Shown here: positions 1 through 7,910 of the stretch, one piece after another | Numbering within the stretch: the stretch's first letter is position 1 | How the letters are laid out: each line of letters starts with the position of its first letter | From: DASVEG01 sp035540495 | GTDB lineage: Bacteria; Actinomycetota; Acidimicrobiia; Acidimicrobiales; CADCTF01 | Reading direction: 5' to 3' | NCBI GenBank assembly: GCA_035540495.1 | Contig: DATLGL010000034.1 | Coordinates: 1 to 19,460 of the forward strand | DNA length: 19,460 nucleotides | The notes under the pieces: generated by a model | What the model saw: only the letters and a program-made list of their open reading frames with translations | Database searches by the model: none | What the model was told of the DNA's origin: nothing | Position numbers and translations under genes: made by a program

Positions 1-1966
1 GCTCGGGACGCAGCGTGGTCGTCGGTGCGATCGTCGTCGTGGTCGCAGGCGGACGATGCGGTGCGGGCGCGAAATCGGCGACGGGGAGGCCGTCGTGTGC
101 GACCTGCATCACGTCGTGCCAGATGCGCGCCGGGAACGACCCGCCCGTGACCCGCGCAACGCCGTTGATGTCGCGCATGGGGATGGCCCCCTCCTCGAAT
201 CCGACCCACACCGCGGCCACGAGCTGCGGCGTGTAGCCGACGAACCACGCGTTCGTGTAGTCGTTCGTCGTGCCCGTCTTCCCAGCGAGCGGGCGGCCGA
301 TGTCCGCGGCTCGGCCGGTGCCGCCAGGTTGCGCGACGCCTCGCAGCGTCGACGTCACCAGCCGCGCGGTGTCACTCGACATCGCCTCGTCACCGGGTCC
401 GACGTGGACGCCGAGATCGAGGGTCTCACCGCTCGCCGTCTTCACCGCCGCCACCGGGGAGGGATCGACCCGGCGCCCGTCGACGGCGAACGATCCGTAC
501 GCAGCGGCCATGCCGAGTGGAGACACCTCGTAGGTGCCGATGCCGATGCTCGGTCCTACGTCTTCCGGAACGCCGAGTCCGGTCGCGCGGGCCATCTCGG
601 CGACCGCGTTGGGTCCCACGAAGTCGGTGAGCGATACGAACGAGGTGTTGATCGAGCGCTTGGTCGCCTCGGCCAACGTCATCGGCGCGTACCCACGCCG
701 CGTGTAGTTGTGAACGACGGCGTCGGTTCCTCGAGGCGTGTACGTCTCGGGTGCTTCGATGCGATCGAGCGGCGAGACGCCGTGCTCGAACGCGGTGGCG
801 AGCACGAACGGCTTGAACGACGACCCGGGCTGGCGGCCGGTTCCACCACCCCGAGCCCCCAGTGCGAGGTTCACGCTCGACGTGTCCCAGTCGCGGCCAC
901 CGACGAGCGCGCGCACGTGCCCGGTCGCGGGGTCGAGCACGACGACCGCGGCAGACGGGTTGTGCGGCTCGGGGAGGTGGCGCTTCACGACGTCACGCGC
1001 GGCATCCTGGATCCGGGGGTCAATCGTCGTCTCGATCCGCAGCCCGCCTCCGAAGAGGTCGCGAGGTGCGACGCCGGCAACGTCGAGCAACCACCGCCGC
1101 ACGTAGTCGACGGCGTACGGATAACGCGCCGACGAGTGTCTCGCCGGCTTCACCTCGGGCGGCGCGTGGCGAGCCGCAGCGACCTCTTCCGGCGGCAGAC
1201 CGCCGGTGGCCTCGACTCGATCGAGGACGAGCAGCCGGCGCTGCTCAGCCAGTTCGGGGTCGACGCGAGGGCTGTAGATGCTCGGAGCCGGAATGACTCC
1301 AGCGAGCAGCGCTGCCTCCGAGAGGGTCAGGTCCGACACGGCCTTGCGGAAGTAGGTGCGGGCAGCGGCGCCGATCCCGATGGCGTTCTCACCGAGATAC
1401 ACCGTGTTGACGTAGGCCGTGAAGATCTCCTGCTTGGTGTACTGGCGTTCGAGTTCGAGCGCGAGGCGGAACTCGTCGAGCTTGCGGTCGATCGAGCGGT
1501 CGCCCGACGTGTACAGGTTCTTCGCGAGCTGCTGCGTGATCGTCGACCCGCCCTGCACGATCTCACCCCGCCGAGCGTTGGCGACGAACGCGCGCGCCGC
1601 GGCGCGGACGTCGACGCCGACGTGGGTCCAGAAGTCGGAGTCTTCGGCCGCGACGATCGCGACCCGAACCGATTCCGGGATCTCATCCCAACGCACCGGA
1701 CGCTGCAGCGTCTCTGGTCGGAAGCGGCCGATCTCGGTACCGTCCGCGCCGGTGACGATCGTCGGCAGCGACAGGTCGGCCTCCACGGCATCCTCGAGCG
1801 GCTCGGGAAGCTCCGTCGCAACGAGTGTCGAGAGCGCGGTGGAAGCAAGAGAGACGGTCGTGCGGCCGATCGCGGCCAGCGTGGCCGCGACCAGCGCCAC
1901 GGCCGCGACCGTCACGAGCATGGCCTTGCCGCTGCGTCGTAGTCGCCGGAGCGATCGTCGGGTGAT
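1..1966 (-). CDS. Class A penicillin-binding protein (GT51 transglycosylase/transpeptidase), C-terminus cut by window edge
   Basis: This is a bifunctional peptidoglycan synthase that polymerises lipid II and crosslinks stem peptides outside the membrane. About 655 residues are visible and the frame runs off the left edge. Numbering from position 1966, it has a basic N-terminus (RRSLRRLRR), one membrane anchor (about 16-34), and GT51 motifs EDSDFWTHVG (catalytic Glu108), GGSTITQQLAKN (139-150), RKLDE (161-165) and YVNTVYLG. The transpeptidase has SSFK (Ser382, Lys385), SIN (438-440) and KTGTT (563-567), so both activities look intact. The tail is Pro/Thr rich (PPATTTTIAPTTT), as in actinobacterial PBPs. 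Start choice: a strong AAGGAGG at 1981-1975 lies 8 nt before an in-frame ATC at 1966, and no ATG, GTG or TTG is in frame near it. The first in-frame ATG is at 1921, which would remove the basic cytoplasmic segment and has no good ribosome site. Identity is certain; the start is not. Confidence 0.95.
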   Translation of the reverse strand, partial: MTRRSLRRLRRSGKAMLVTVAAVALVAATLAAIGRTTVSLASTALSTLVATELPEPLEDAVEADLSLPTIVTGADGTEIGRFRPETLQRPVRWDEIPESVRVAIVAAEDSDFWTHVGVDVRAAARAFVANARRGEIVQGGSTITQQLAKNLYTSGDRSIDRKLDEFRLALELERQYTKQEIFTAYVNTVYLGENAIGIGAAARTYFRKAVSDLTLSEAALLAGVIPAPSIYSPRVDPELAEQRRLLVLDRVEATGGLPPEEVAAARHAPPEVKPARHSSARYPYAVDYVRRWLLDVAGVAPRDLFGGGLRIETTIDPRIQDAARDVVKRHLPEPHNPSAAVVVLDPATGHVRALVGGRDWDTSSVNLALGARGGGTGRQPGSSFKPFVLATAFEHGVSPLDRIEAPETYTPRGTDAVVHNYTRRGYAPMTLAEATKRSINTSFVSLTDFVGPNAVAEMARATGLGVPEDVGPSIGIGTYEVSPLGMAAAYGSFAVDGRRVDPSPVAAVKTASGETLDLGVHVGPGDEAMSSDTARLVTSTLRGVAQPGGTGRAADIGRPLAGKTGTTNDYTNAWFVGYTPQLVAAVWVGFEEGAIPMRDINGVARVTGGSFPARIWHDVMQVAHDGLPVADFAPAPHRPPATTTTIAPTTTLRPE

Positions 1967-1974
1967 GGCCGTGG

Positions 1975-1981
1975 CCTCCTT
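1975..1981 (-). promoter_or_regulatory. Strong ribosome binding site that points to an ATC start for the PBP
   Basis: The minus strand reads AAGGAGG here, followed by 8 nt and then ATC ACC CGA in the PBP frame. This is the best Shine-Dalgarno match in the neighbourhood and it has optimal spacing for 1966. It would be 53 nt from the first in-frame ATG (1921), too far to serve it. Confidence 0.6.
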
Positions 1982-2003
1982 CGGGTGTCTGTACGGACAC
2001 CCG
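1982..2003 (-). promoter_or_regulatory. Perfect 8-bp inverted repeat next to the PBP ribosome binding site
   Basis: The arms are CGGGTGTC (1982-1989) and GACACCCG (1996-2003) with a 6-nt loop. It lies between the stop of the 72-aa gene (2026) and the PBP, and on the minus strand it directly abuts the AAGGAGG element. No T-run follows it, so it is not a typical intrinsic terminator. It could be a leader hairpin that affects ribosome access, an operator, or a weak terminator for the upstream gene. Confidence 0.5.
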
Positions 2004-2025
2004 TGTTCCCGGAGGCCGGCTCAGC

Positions 2026-2244
2026 TCACGTGGGAGGGATGCGGTGTGACCCTTCTGTGACGAACTGGGCTGTAGCGGCTCCCTCGGAAGCCGCGATCCG
2101 CACAGGGATCCCCATCTTCGCGGCGGCGTCGGCGACCTCACGGACGTGGCGACCGGCCGCCGTTCCGAGGCCGCCTTCCACCGTCACGAGCAGCGCATCG
2201 CCATCGCTGCGAACGACCAGCCGGTAGTCGGTTGCCGAAGCCAT
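2026..2244 (-). CDS. Small protein of unknown function, 72 aa
   Basis: I do not recognise this protein. It starts MASATDYRLVVRSDGD at an ATG (2244-2242) with GAGG 8 nt upstream. The open frame extends further upstream to a GTG-type start at 2349, but that would run into the divergent lipoprotein's leader and has no ribosome site I can see. The sequence alternates predicted beta strand (YRLVVRS, ALLVTVEG) and an Ala-rich helix (GRHVREVADAAAKMG) followed by another strand (PVRIAAS), so a small alpha/beta fold is plausible. It has no signal peptide or membrane segment. It lies 45 nt upstream of the predicted ATC start of the PBP on the same strand, and may share a transcript unless the inverted repeat at 1982-2003 ends it. 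Codon use matches the neighbours. Confidence 0.6.
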   Translation of the reverse strand: MASATDYRLVVRSDGDALLVTVEGGLGTAAGRHVREVADAAAKMGIPVRIAASEGAATAQFVTEGSHRIPPT

Positions 2245-2356
2245 GAGGCCATCCTCGACGGCCGAGGCCACGATCGGGCGTCGAATCGGTATCAACTCGG
2301 AAACAGATGGTCCGAACGCGTCGCCGCCGGACGAGCCCGCTGCTACCACGGTTCGT

Positions 2357-2773
2357 GTGGGACGGTCGGTCTCCCTCGTCGCTGTGCTGCTGGCGTTCGT
2401 CGCGCCCGCCGCGGGCGGGTGCGGCGCTACGGACGACGTGCGAGGTCCGGCAGCGGTGAGCGCCGCGGCCGACCAGGTCTATGGGCGCTTCGTCGAACTG
2501 CCGCGCTACCCCAGGAGCGAACCAACAGGTCCCGCGACGAGCTCGTCGTCCGGGCTCACTCGAGCGTTCCGCGCGGCGGATGCGTCCGCCGACACCGTCC
2601 TCGAGTTCTACGTCGACGCCCTGGTCGGCTGGACGGTCGTCGAGGCGCCTCGCCCCGATGACGCAGGCGCGCTGCGCGCCAGGTGGTCCGACGGCGCCTA
2701 CCGCCTCACCATCACCGCTGCCGACGTCGGCGGCGGAGTAGCGGAGTTCCGGGTCGTGCTCTCGAAGCCCTGA
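2357..2773 (+). CDS. Small putative lipoprotein, 138 aa
   Basis: This is probably an exported, lipid-anchored protein of unknown function. From the GTG at 2357 it begins MGRSVSLVAVLLAFVAPAAG, a short basic n-region and hydrophobic core, followed by a lipobox-like AGGC with Cys22 as the predicted modified residue. The mature part carries ELPRYPRSEPTGP and later ADTVLEFYVDALVGWTVVEAP. The pattern of a Tyr-Pro element and then FYVDAL..GW is familiar from small actinobacterial lipoproteins with no assigned role. An upstream ATG at 2243 is in frame but would bury the signal peptide behind 38 residues and overlap the divergent gene, so GTG 2357 is preferred even though its ribosome site is weak. 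It is followed 43 nt later by the GH3 gene, which may have its own promoter. Confidence 0.75.
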   Translation: MGRSVSLVAVLLAFVAPAAGGCGATDDVRGPAAVSAAADQVYGRFVELPRYPRSEPTGPATSSSSGLTRAFRAADASADTVLEFYVDALVGWTVVEAPRPDDAGALRARWSDGAYRLTITAADVGGGVAEFRVVLSKP

Positions 2774-2784
2774 TACGACCGGGG

Positions 2785-2816
2785 TTCCTGCGACCCACGC
2801 CCTCTACGCTGCACCG
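2785..2816 (+). promoter_or_regulatory. Possible leaderless promoter for the GH3 operon
   Basis: The GH3 ATG at 2817 has no Shine-Dalgarno sequence. A -10-like TACGCT (2805-2810) ends 6 nt before the ATG, which would put transcription initiation at or next to the start codon. Leaderless mRNAs are common in actinobacteria. The -35 match (TTCCTG at 2785-2790, 14-nt spacing) is poor, so this is a weak call. Confidence 0.3.
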
Positions 2817-5201
2817 ATGGCGACGGAGGCGGCGGTCATCGACGAGCGTGTCGACGATCTCCTCGATCGGATGACGCTCGACGAGAAGCTCGCCCAGATC
2901 GGGAGCATCTGGCTGACGTCGCTCGTGCGCAGTGATCGGTTCGACGAAGAGCACGTCCGCCGCAAGCTCGAGCACGGGATCGGCCACGTCACCCGCATCG
3001 GAGCGTCGACGGGGCTGCGCCCCGAAGCCAGCGCGCGGCTCATGAACCAGATCCAGCGAATCGCTGTCGAGCAGACGAGGCTCGGCATCCCGGTGATGGT
3101 CCACGAGGAGGCGGTCGCCGGTTACTGCGCACGCGAGGCGACCCAGTTCCCGCAGGCGATCGGCCTCGCGTCGACGTGGGACGAAGCGCTTGTCGAGGAG
3201 GTCGCCGTTGCGATTCGCACGCAGATGGTCGCGGTGGGCGCCCGACACTCGCTGTCGCCGGTGCTCGACGTCGCCCGTGACCCGAGGTGGGGACGCGTCG
3301 AGGAGACCTACGGCGAAGACCCGTACCTCGTCGGGCGCATCGGCTCGGCGTACGTGCGGGGGTTGCAGGGCGCCTTGACGGACGGCGTGATAGCGACCGG
3401 GAAGCACTTCCTCGGCTACGGCCTGCCGGAGGGCGGGATGAACCACGCCCCGGTCCACCTCGGTCCGCGCGAGCTCCGCGAGGTGTACGCCGAGCCGTTC
3501 GCCGCAGCGATCCGCGATGCCGGCCTCGCGTCGATCATGAACTCGTACTCGTCGGTCGACGGCGTGCCGGTGGCGGCCAGCTCCGCGATGCTCGACGACC
3601 TCTTGCGCCGAGAGCTCGGGTTCGACGGTGTCGTCGTCGCCGACTACTACTCCGTCCGCCTTCTGATCACCCACCACCGCGTCGCACGGGATCCAGGGGA
3701 GGCCGGAGCGCGTGCCTTGCAGGCGGGGCTCGACGTCGAGCTTCCCGGCCGCGAGTGCTACGGCGCGCCCCTCAAGGTGCTTCTCGCTGATGGGCGTCTG
3801 CCTGTCGAGGCGGTCGATCGCGCCGTGCGCCGCGTGCTCCGCTCGAAGTTCCAGACCGGGTTGTTCGACGATCCCTACGTCGACGAGGGCGCAGCGGCAA
3901 CGGTGTTCGACACGCCCCGCGATCGTGCGCTCGCCCGGCGGGCGGCCGAGCAGTCGCTCGTGCTCCTCGAGAACGACGGCCTGCTGCCGCTCGACCTCTC
4001 GGCGGTGGGACGCATCGCGGTGCTCGGGCCGGCGGCCGACGATCGCCGCCTGCTGCAGGGCGACTACCACTACCCGGCCCACCTCGAGATGAGCTTCGAG
4101 GCGGGCCAGGGGTTCGGCGACACCGGCGACGCCGACGGTCCGGCGCCCATGACCGGTCAGGAGTACCTGCCCGATTCGGGAGGTGCGTTCGAAGCCGGCC
4201 CCCACTTCGTCGAGCACGTCACGCCGCTCGCAGGACTGCGTGCGGCGCTCGCCGCCGCGGGCTCAGCCGCCGACATCGTGCACGAGCGGGGCTGCGCGAT
4301 CACCGGCGACGACGCCGGAGGCATCGCGGCTGCGGTCGACGCCGCGCGATCGGCCGACGTCGCCCTCGTCTTCGTCGGCGGCAAGTCCGGCCTCACGACC
4401 ACCTCGACCGTCGGCGAGGGCCGGGACGCAAGCGATCTCGGGCTACCGGGCGTCCAGCAGCAACTCGTCGACGAGGTCATCGCGACCGGGACGCCGACGG
4501 TGGTCGTGCTCGTCAGCGGACGCGTCCACGCCATCCCGACGATCAGCGGACGCGCGGCAGCCGTCCTCAACGCGTGGCTGCCGGGTGAGGAAGGAGGGAA
4601 CGCGATCGCCGACGTTCTCCTCGGGCGCAGCGAGCCGGGCGGGCGGCTGCCGATCACGATGCCGCGGTCGGTCGGCCAGGTGCCGATCCACCACGCGTAT
4701 CGCACCGGGGGTGGGCGCGCCATGTTCTGGGGCGACTACGTGAACGAGCCGACATCACCCTTGTACGCGTTCGGCCACGGGCTGACCTACACGTCCTTCG
4801 ACTACGGCGATCTCGAGGCGGTGAGCAGCGGCACCACGGCGGAGCCTGTGGTGCTGCGAGTCGAGGTCTCGAACACGGGAGCCAGGGCGGGCACGGAAGT
4901 CGTGCAGCTGTACGTGCGCGACGACGTCGCCTCCGTGGCGCGGCCGTACCAGCAGCTGATCGGGTTCGTCCGCGTCCCGCTCGACGCCGGCGCCACAGCC
5001 ACCGTCACCTTCGACGTCCACCCGAGCCGGCTCGCGTTCTACGACGAGCAGATGCGCTTCGTCGTCGAGCCCGGGTCGTTCCGCTTCTCCGTCGGCGGAG
5101 CGTCGGACCGCGCCACGAACCACGCCGCCGTCACGCTCGGCGGCGAGGTGGCCGAGTACCGCCAGCGCGAGGTGGTCGCGACGAGTGTGAACGTGCGGTG
5201 A
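2817..5201 (+). CDS. Glycoside hydrolase family 3 beta-glycosidase (beta-glucosidase or beta-xylosidase), cytoplasmic
   Basis: This 794-aa enzyme should release non-reducing terminal sugars from beta-glycosides by a retaining mechanism. The N-terminal TIM barrel has DPRWGRVEETYGEDPYLVG (155-173), the substrate-binding KH pair (196-197), and GFDGVVVADYYSV with predicted nucleophile Asp276. The second alpha/beta domain carries the candidate acid/base Glu534 in TVGEGRDASDLGLPG, and a fibronectin III-like C-terminal domain begins near 675. No signal peptide is present, so substrates must be imported. The length is typical for three-domain GH3 enzymes. Its stop overlaps the next start by GTGA, and the operon ends in xylose isomerase, which favours a xyloside substrate. 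GH3 members cannot be told apart by eye between glucosidase, xylosidase and related specificities, so the family is certain and the substrate is inferred. Confidence 0.95.
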   Translation: MATEAAVIDERVDDLLDRMTLDEKLAQIGSIWLTSLVRSDRFDEEHVRRKLEHGIGHVTRIGASTGLRPEASARLMNQIQRIAVEQTRLGIPVMVHEEAVAGYCAREATQFPQAIGLASTWDEALVEEVAVAIRTQMVAVGARHSLSPVLDVARDPRWGRVEETYGEDPYLVGRIGSAYVRGLQGALTDGVIATGKHFLGYGLPEGGMNHAPVHLGPRELREVYAEPFAAAIRDAGLASIMNSYSSVDGVPVAASSAMLDDLLRRELGFDGVVVADYYSVRLLITHHRVARDPGEAGARALQAGLDVELPGRECYGAPLKVLLADGRLPVEAVDRAVRRVLRSKFQTGLFDDPYVDEGAAATVFDTPRDRALARRAAEQSLVLLENDGLLPLDLSAVGRIAVLGPAADDRRLLQGDYHYPAHLEMSFEAGQGFGDTGDADGPAPMTGQEYLPDSGGAFEAGPHFVEHVTPLAGLRAALAAAGSAADIVHERGCAITGDDAGGIAAAVDAARSADVALVFVGGKSGLTTTSTVGEGRDASDLGLPGVQQQLVDEVIATGTPTVVVLVSGRVHAIPTISGRAAAVLNAWLPGEEGGNAIADVLLGRSEPGGRLPITMPRSVGQVPIHHAYRTGGGRAMFWGDYVNEPTSPLYAFGHGLTYTSFDYGDLEAVSSGTTAEPVVLRVEVSNTGARAGTEVVQLYVRDDVASVARPYQQLIGFVRVPLDAGATATVTFDVHPSRLAFYDEQMRFVVEPGSFRFSVGGASDRATNHAAVTLGGEVAEYRQREVVATSVNVR

Positions 5202-5731
5202 GCTCCTACGTCGCGCTGTTGCGAGGCATCAACGTGGGGGGCAGGGCCCAGGTGAAGATGCCGGCCCTTCGGGCGATCTTCGGGCGGCTCGGCTTCGACG
5301 ACGTCGCGACGTACATCCAGAGCGGCAACGTCGTCTTCGGGAGCCGCAGCAAGCCGAAGACCGAGACGATCGAGAAGGCGCTGTCGGACGCCCTCGGCCT
5401 CGACATCGCCGTCATCGTCAGATCGGCTCGTGACCTGCGGAAGGTGGTCGACGGCAACCCCTTCCCGCACCACGCCGACGACGTCCACGTCGCGTTCGTC
5501 GCGAAGCCGCTGACGAAAGCGACCTCCGACCAGGTCGAGCCGTCGAAGTACCCGCCCGAAGCGGTGGCGATCGCGAAGACGGAGCTGTACTTCCACCTGC
5601 CGAACGGCATGGGGCGGGCCAAGACGCCGCCGTACGTCGCGCGTGTGCTCGGCGTGCCGATGACCGTCCGCAACTGGCGCACCGTGATGACGCTGCGCAA
5701 CATGGCTACCGAGCTCGAGGAGGGCGTGTGA
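5198..5731 (+). CDS. DUF1697 family protein, 177 aa
   Basis: This is a conserved protein of unknown biochemical function. It shows the DUF1697 hallmarks: the opening YVALLRGINVGGRAQVKMPALR, the block YIQSGNVVF (about 39-47), a central alpha/beta region, and the C-terminal LGVPMTVRNWRTVMTLRNM. It fills the usual family length, has no signal peptide and is probably cytoplasmic. The GTG start (5198) overlaps the GH3 stop as GTGA, and its own stop overlaps the xylose isomerase start in the same way, so it is almost certainly translated with both. DUF1697 genes occur in many bacteria without a fixed neighbourhood, so its place in a sugar operon may be incidental. The family assignment is firm. Confidence 0.92.
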   Translation: MSSYVALLRGINVGGRAQVKMPALRAIFGRLGFDDVATYIQSGNVVFGSRSKPKTETIEKALSDALGLDIAVIVRSARDLRKVVDGNPFPHHADDVHVAFVAKPLTKATSDQVEPSKYPPEAVAIAKTELYFHLPNGMGRAKTPPYVARVLGVPMTVRNWRTVMTLRNMATELEEGV

Positions 5732-6933
5732 CCACGGCAGATCGCAGCGGGCCAATCCCGACCCGCGACGACAAGTTCTCGTTCGGCCTCTGGACCGTCG
5801 GATGGCAGGCGCGCGATCCCTTCGGCGACCCGACGCGAGACGCGCTCGATCCGGTGGAGACGGTCAACACGCTGGCCGCGCTCGGGGCGTACGGCGTCAC
5901 GTTCCACGACGACGACGTGGTTCCGTTCGGCAGCGATGCGACCGAGCGGGAGCACCACCTGAGGCGCTTTCGCAGGGCGCTCGACGACGTCGGACTCGTC
6001 GTACCGATGGTGACCACGAACCTGTTCACCCACCCCGTGTTCAAGGAGGGCGCGTTCACCGCCAACGATCGTGAGGTCCGCCGATTCGCGCTGCGGAAGG
6101 TGATGCGGAACCTCGACCTGGCCGCCGAGATCGGCGCGCAGACGTACGTCTTCTGGGGCGGGCGTGAGGGTGCGGAGGTCGACGTGGCCAAGGACCTGCG
6201 CGCGGCCCTCGACCGCTACCGGGAGGCGATCGACACCCTCGCGGCGTACGTCAAGGCCCGGGGATACGCCATCCGGTTCGCGCTCGAGCCGAAACCGAAC
6301 GAGCCTCGCGGCGACATCTTCCTGCCGACCGTCGGCCACGCACTCGCCTTCATCTCCTCGCTCGAGCACAGCGACATCGTCGGGCTCAATCCCGAGGTCG
6401 GTCACGAGCAGATGTCGAACCTCAACTTCGTGCATGCGGTCGCGCAGGCGCTGTGGCACGGGAAGCTCTTCCACATCGACCTCAACGGCCAGCACGGTCC
6501 GAAGTTCGACCAGGACCTCGTGTTCGGGCACGGCGATCTGCTGAGCGCGTTCGCGCTCGTCGACCTGCTCGAGAACGGCGGGCCCGGTGGCGGACCGGCC
6601 TACGACGGGCCGCGTCACTTCGACTACAAGCCGCTGCGCACCGAGGCCTTCGACGGCGTGTGGACCTCAGCAGCGGCGAACATGCGCACCTACCTCCTGT
6701 TGAAGGAGCGGGCGAAGGCGTTCCGCTCCGATCCCGAGGTGCAGGAGGCGATGGCCGCAGCCGGTGTCCCCGACCTGGCGACGCCTACCCTCGGCGAGGG
6801 CGAGACCTTCGACGACCTGCTCGCCGATCACACCGCGTTCGAGGCGTTCGACGCGGGAGCGAAGGGACGGCGACCGCACGGCGCCACCCGCCTCGATCAG
6901 CTCGCGCTGGAGCACCTCATGGGCGCACGCTGA
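5728..6933 (+). CDS. xylA: Xylose isomerase (actinobacterial class I type), 401 aa
   Basis: XylA converts D-xylose to D-xylulose (and glucose to fructose in vitro) using two divalent metals. All active-site residues are visible: His60 and Asp63 in TFHDDD, Phe100 (NLFTHPVF), Trp143 (VFWGGREG), Glu187 and Lys189 (LEPKPNEPRGD), Glu223 and His226 (NPEVGHEQ), Asp251 (HIDLNGQ), Asp261 and Asp263 (FDQDLVFG), and Asp299 (HFDYKP). Compared with the Streptomyces form as I remember it, there are 6 extra residues before HFDYKP (NGGPGGGPAYDG), a feature I also recall in the Actinoplanes enzyme. The GTG at 5728 overlaps the DUF1697 stop and is preceded by GAGGAGGG. The 3' end overlaps the convergent acetyltransferase gene by 17 nt. 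No xylulokinase lies in the window. Confidence 0.97.
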   Translation: MTTADRSGPIPTRDDKFSFGLWTVGWQARDPFGDPTRDALDPVETVNTLAALGAYGVTFHDDDVVPFGSDATEREHHLRRFRRALDDVGLVVPMVTTNLFTHPVFKEGAFTANDREVRRFALRKVMRNLDLAAEIGAQTYVFWGGREGAEVDVAKDLRAALDRYREAIDTLAAYVKARGYAIRFALEPKPNEPRGDIFLPTVGHALAFISSLEHSDIVGLNPEVGHEQMSNLNFVHAVAQALWHGKLFHIDLNGQHGPKFDQDLVFGHGDLLSAFALVDLLENGGPGGGPAYDGPRHFDYKPLRTEAFDGVWTSAAANMRTYLLLKERAKAFRSDPEVQEAMAAAGVPDLATPTLGEGETFDDLLADHTAFEAFDAGAKGRRPHGATRLDQLALEHLMGAR

Positions 6934-7906
6934 GCACGTGGCGGACCATCAGCCGGCCCCGCTCGTTCACCCACCGCTCGGTCTCGACGGCGCCCGCGCT
7001 GGCCGCGACGCGTAGCGACCCAACGTTCTCCGCGTCGACCCCGATGTGCGCCTCGCGCGCTCCGGTGTGGTCGCGCACGAACTGCGTGATCAGCCGGACG
7101 GCGCGGCCGACGTAGCCCATGCCCCGGTGGGCGGCCGCGCAGGAGTACGAGATGTTCGCCTCGCCCGCCGGCACGCCGTCGTTCGCGAGGTCGCAGTCGA
7201 CGTAGGCGACGTAGCGCTGCGGCGGGTCGACGGTGTCGACGGCGAACGACCACTTCGGACCTCGGCCGAACGCGTCGATCACCGACTGCAGCCACCGCCG
7301 CTGGTGCTCTCGCTGCTCGTCCGGCGACATCGCCTCCCATGACTCCCGATGCCCCGGGAGCCAGAGCCAGTCGATCTGCTCGTCGTCTATCGCGGCGATG
7401 TGGGCGTCGAGGTCGTCGCTCGTGTGAGGGCGGATCGTGACGACGCCGTCGGTGTATGAGAGCGGCGGGACGGGGCGCTTGAAGTACGGATTGGCGTCGA
7501 GATCGCCGACCTGCGGGAACCCCGCTCGGCGCGCCAACGCGAGCGAGCGCTCGTTCCCCGCGCCGATCAGCAGCGTTGCGACCGTGTACGACGTGGCCGT
7601 CGCCAGGTGGTGCAGCAGCAGTTGCACGGCTCGCGTGGCGTAGCCGTGGCCCCGGTGCTGGGGGAAGACGCTGTAGCCGAGGTTGACCTCGCCGTCGAGG
7701 AGCCACGACCGGTCGGTGTCGTAGTCGACCCATCCGACGACGTCGCCCGTCGCAGCGAGGGTGACGACGGCCGTCGGTGCCGGCTCGGCAGAGCCCTCCC
7801 CGAGCCACCGGCGCGACACGTCGTCCCGCCCAGCGATCAACAGCGGCACGTCTGCCCCGCTCGACGGCCGAAGCGTGACGATCCCATCGGTGACGGAAGC
7901 GTTCAA
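6917..7906 (-). CDS. Tandem double-domain GNAT acetyltransferase, 329 aa
   Basis: This protein has two full GNAT domains (about 1-148 and 149-329), each predicted to transfer an acetyl group from acetyl-CoA; acceptors are unknown. Each domain has the pyrophosphate-binding loop: QHRGHGYATRA (83-93) and AHRGMGYVGRA (259-269). Each also has the downstream Asn/Ser-containing element, GNERSLALARRAGF (117-130) and AENVGSLRVAASAG. The two halves open with nearly the same block (TDGIVTLRP and TDGVVTIRP), so the gene arose by internal duplication or fusion of RimJ/RimL-like domains. The TTG start at 7906 lies 4 nt after the DUF1992 stop; GGCGG upstream is a weak ribosome site. It is the last gene of the Nudix-DUF1992-GNAT operon and overlaps xylA at the 3' end. 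Confidence 0.9.
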   Translation of the reverse strand: MNASVTDGIVTLRPSSGADVPLLIAGRDDVSRRWLGEGSAEPAPTAVVTLAATGDVVGWVDYDTDRSWLLDGEVNLGYSVFPQHRGHGYATRAVQLLLHHLATATSYTVATLLIGAGNERSLALARRAGFPQVGDLDANPYFKRPVPPLSYTDGVVTIRPHTSDDLDAHIAAIDDEQIDWLWLPGHRESWEAMSPDEQREHQRRWLQSVIDAFGRGPKWSFAVDTVDPPQRYVAYVDCDLANDGVPAGEANISYSCAAAHRGMGYVGRAVRLITQFVRDHTGAREAHIGVDAENVGSLRVAASAGAVETERWVNERGRLMVRHVLSVRP

Positions 7907-7910
7907 GCGG

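Noticed and set aside
56..1942. A 628-aa open frame on the plus strand opposite the PBP gene
   Set aside because: It is a high-GC antisense shadow: Arg/Asp/Val-rich with no domain, while the opposite strand has every PBP motif in order.
2026..2244. A STAS-like anti-sigma antagonist reading of the 72-aa protein
   Set aside because: The strand/helix pattern is only loosely similar, the length is too short for a STAS domain, and the conserved phosphorylatable Ser context is not seen.
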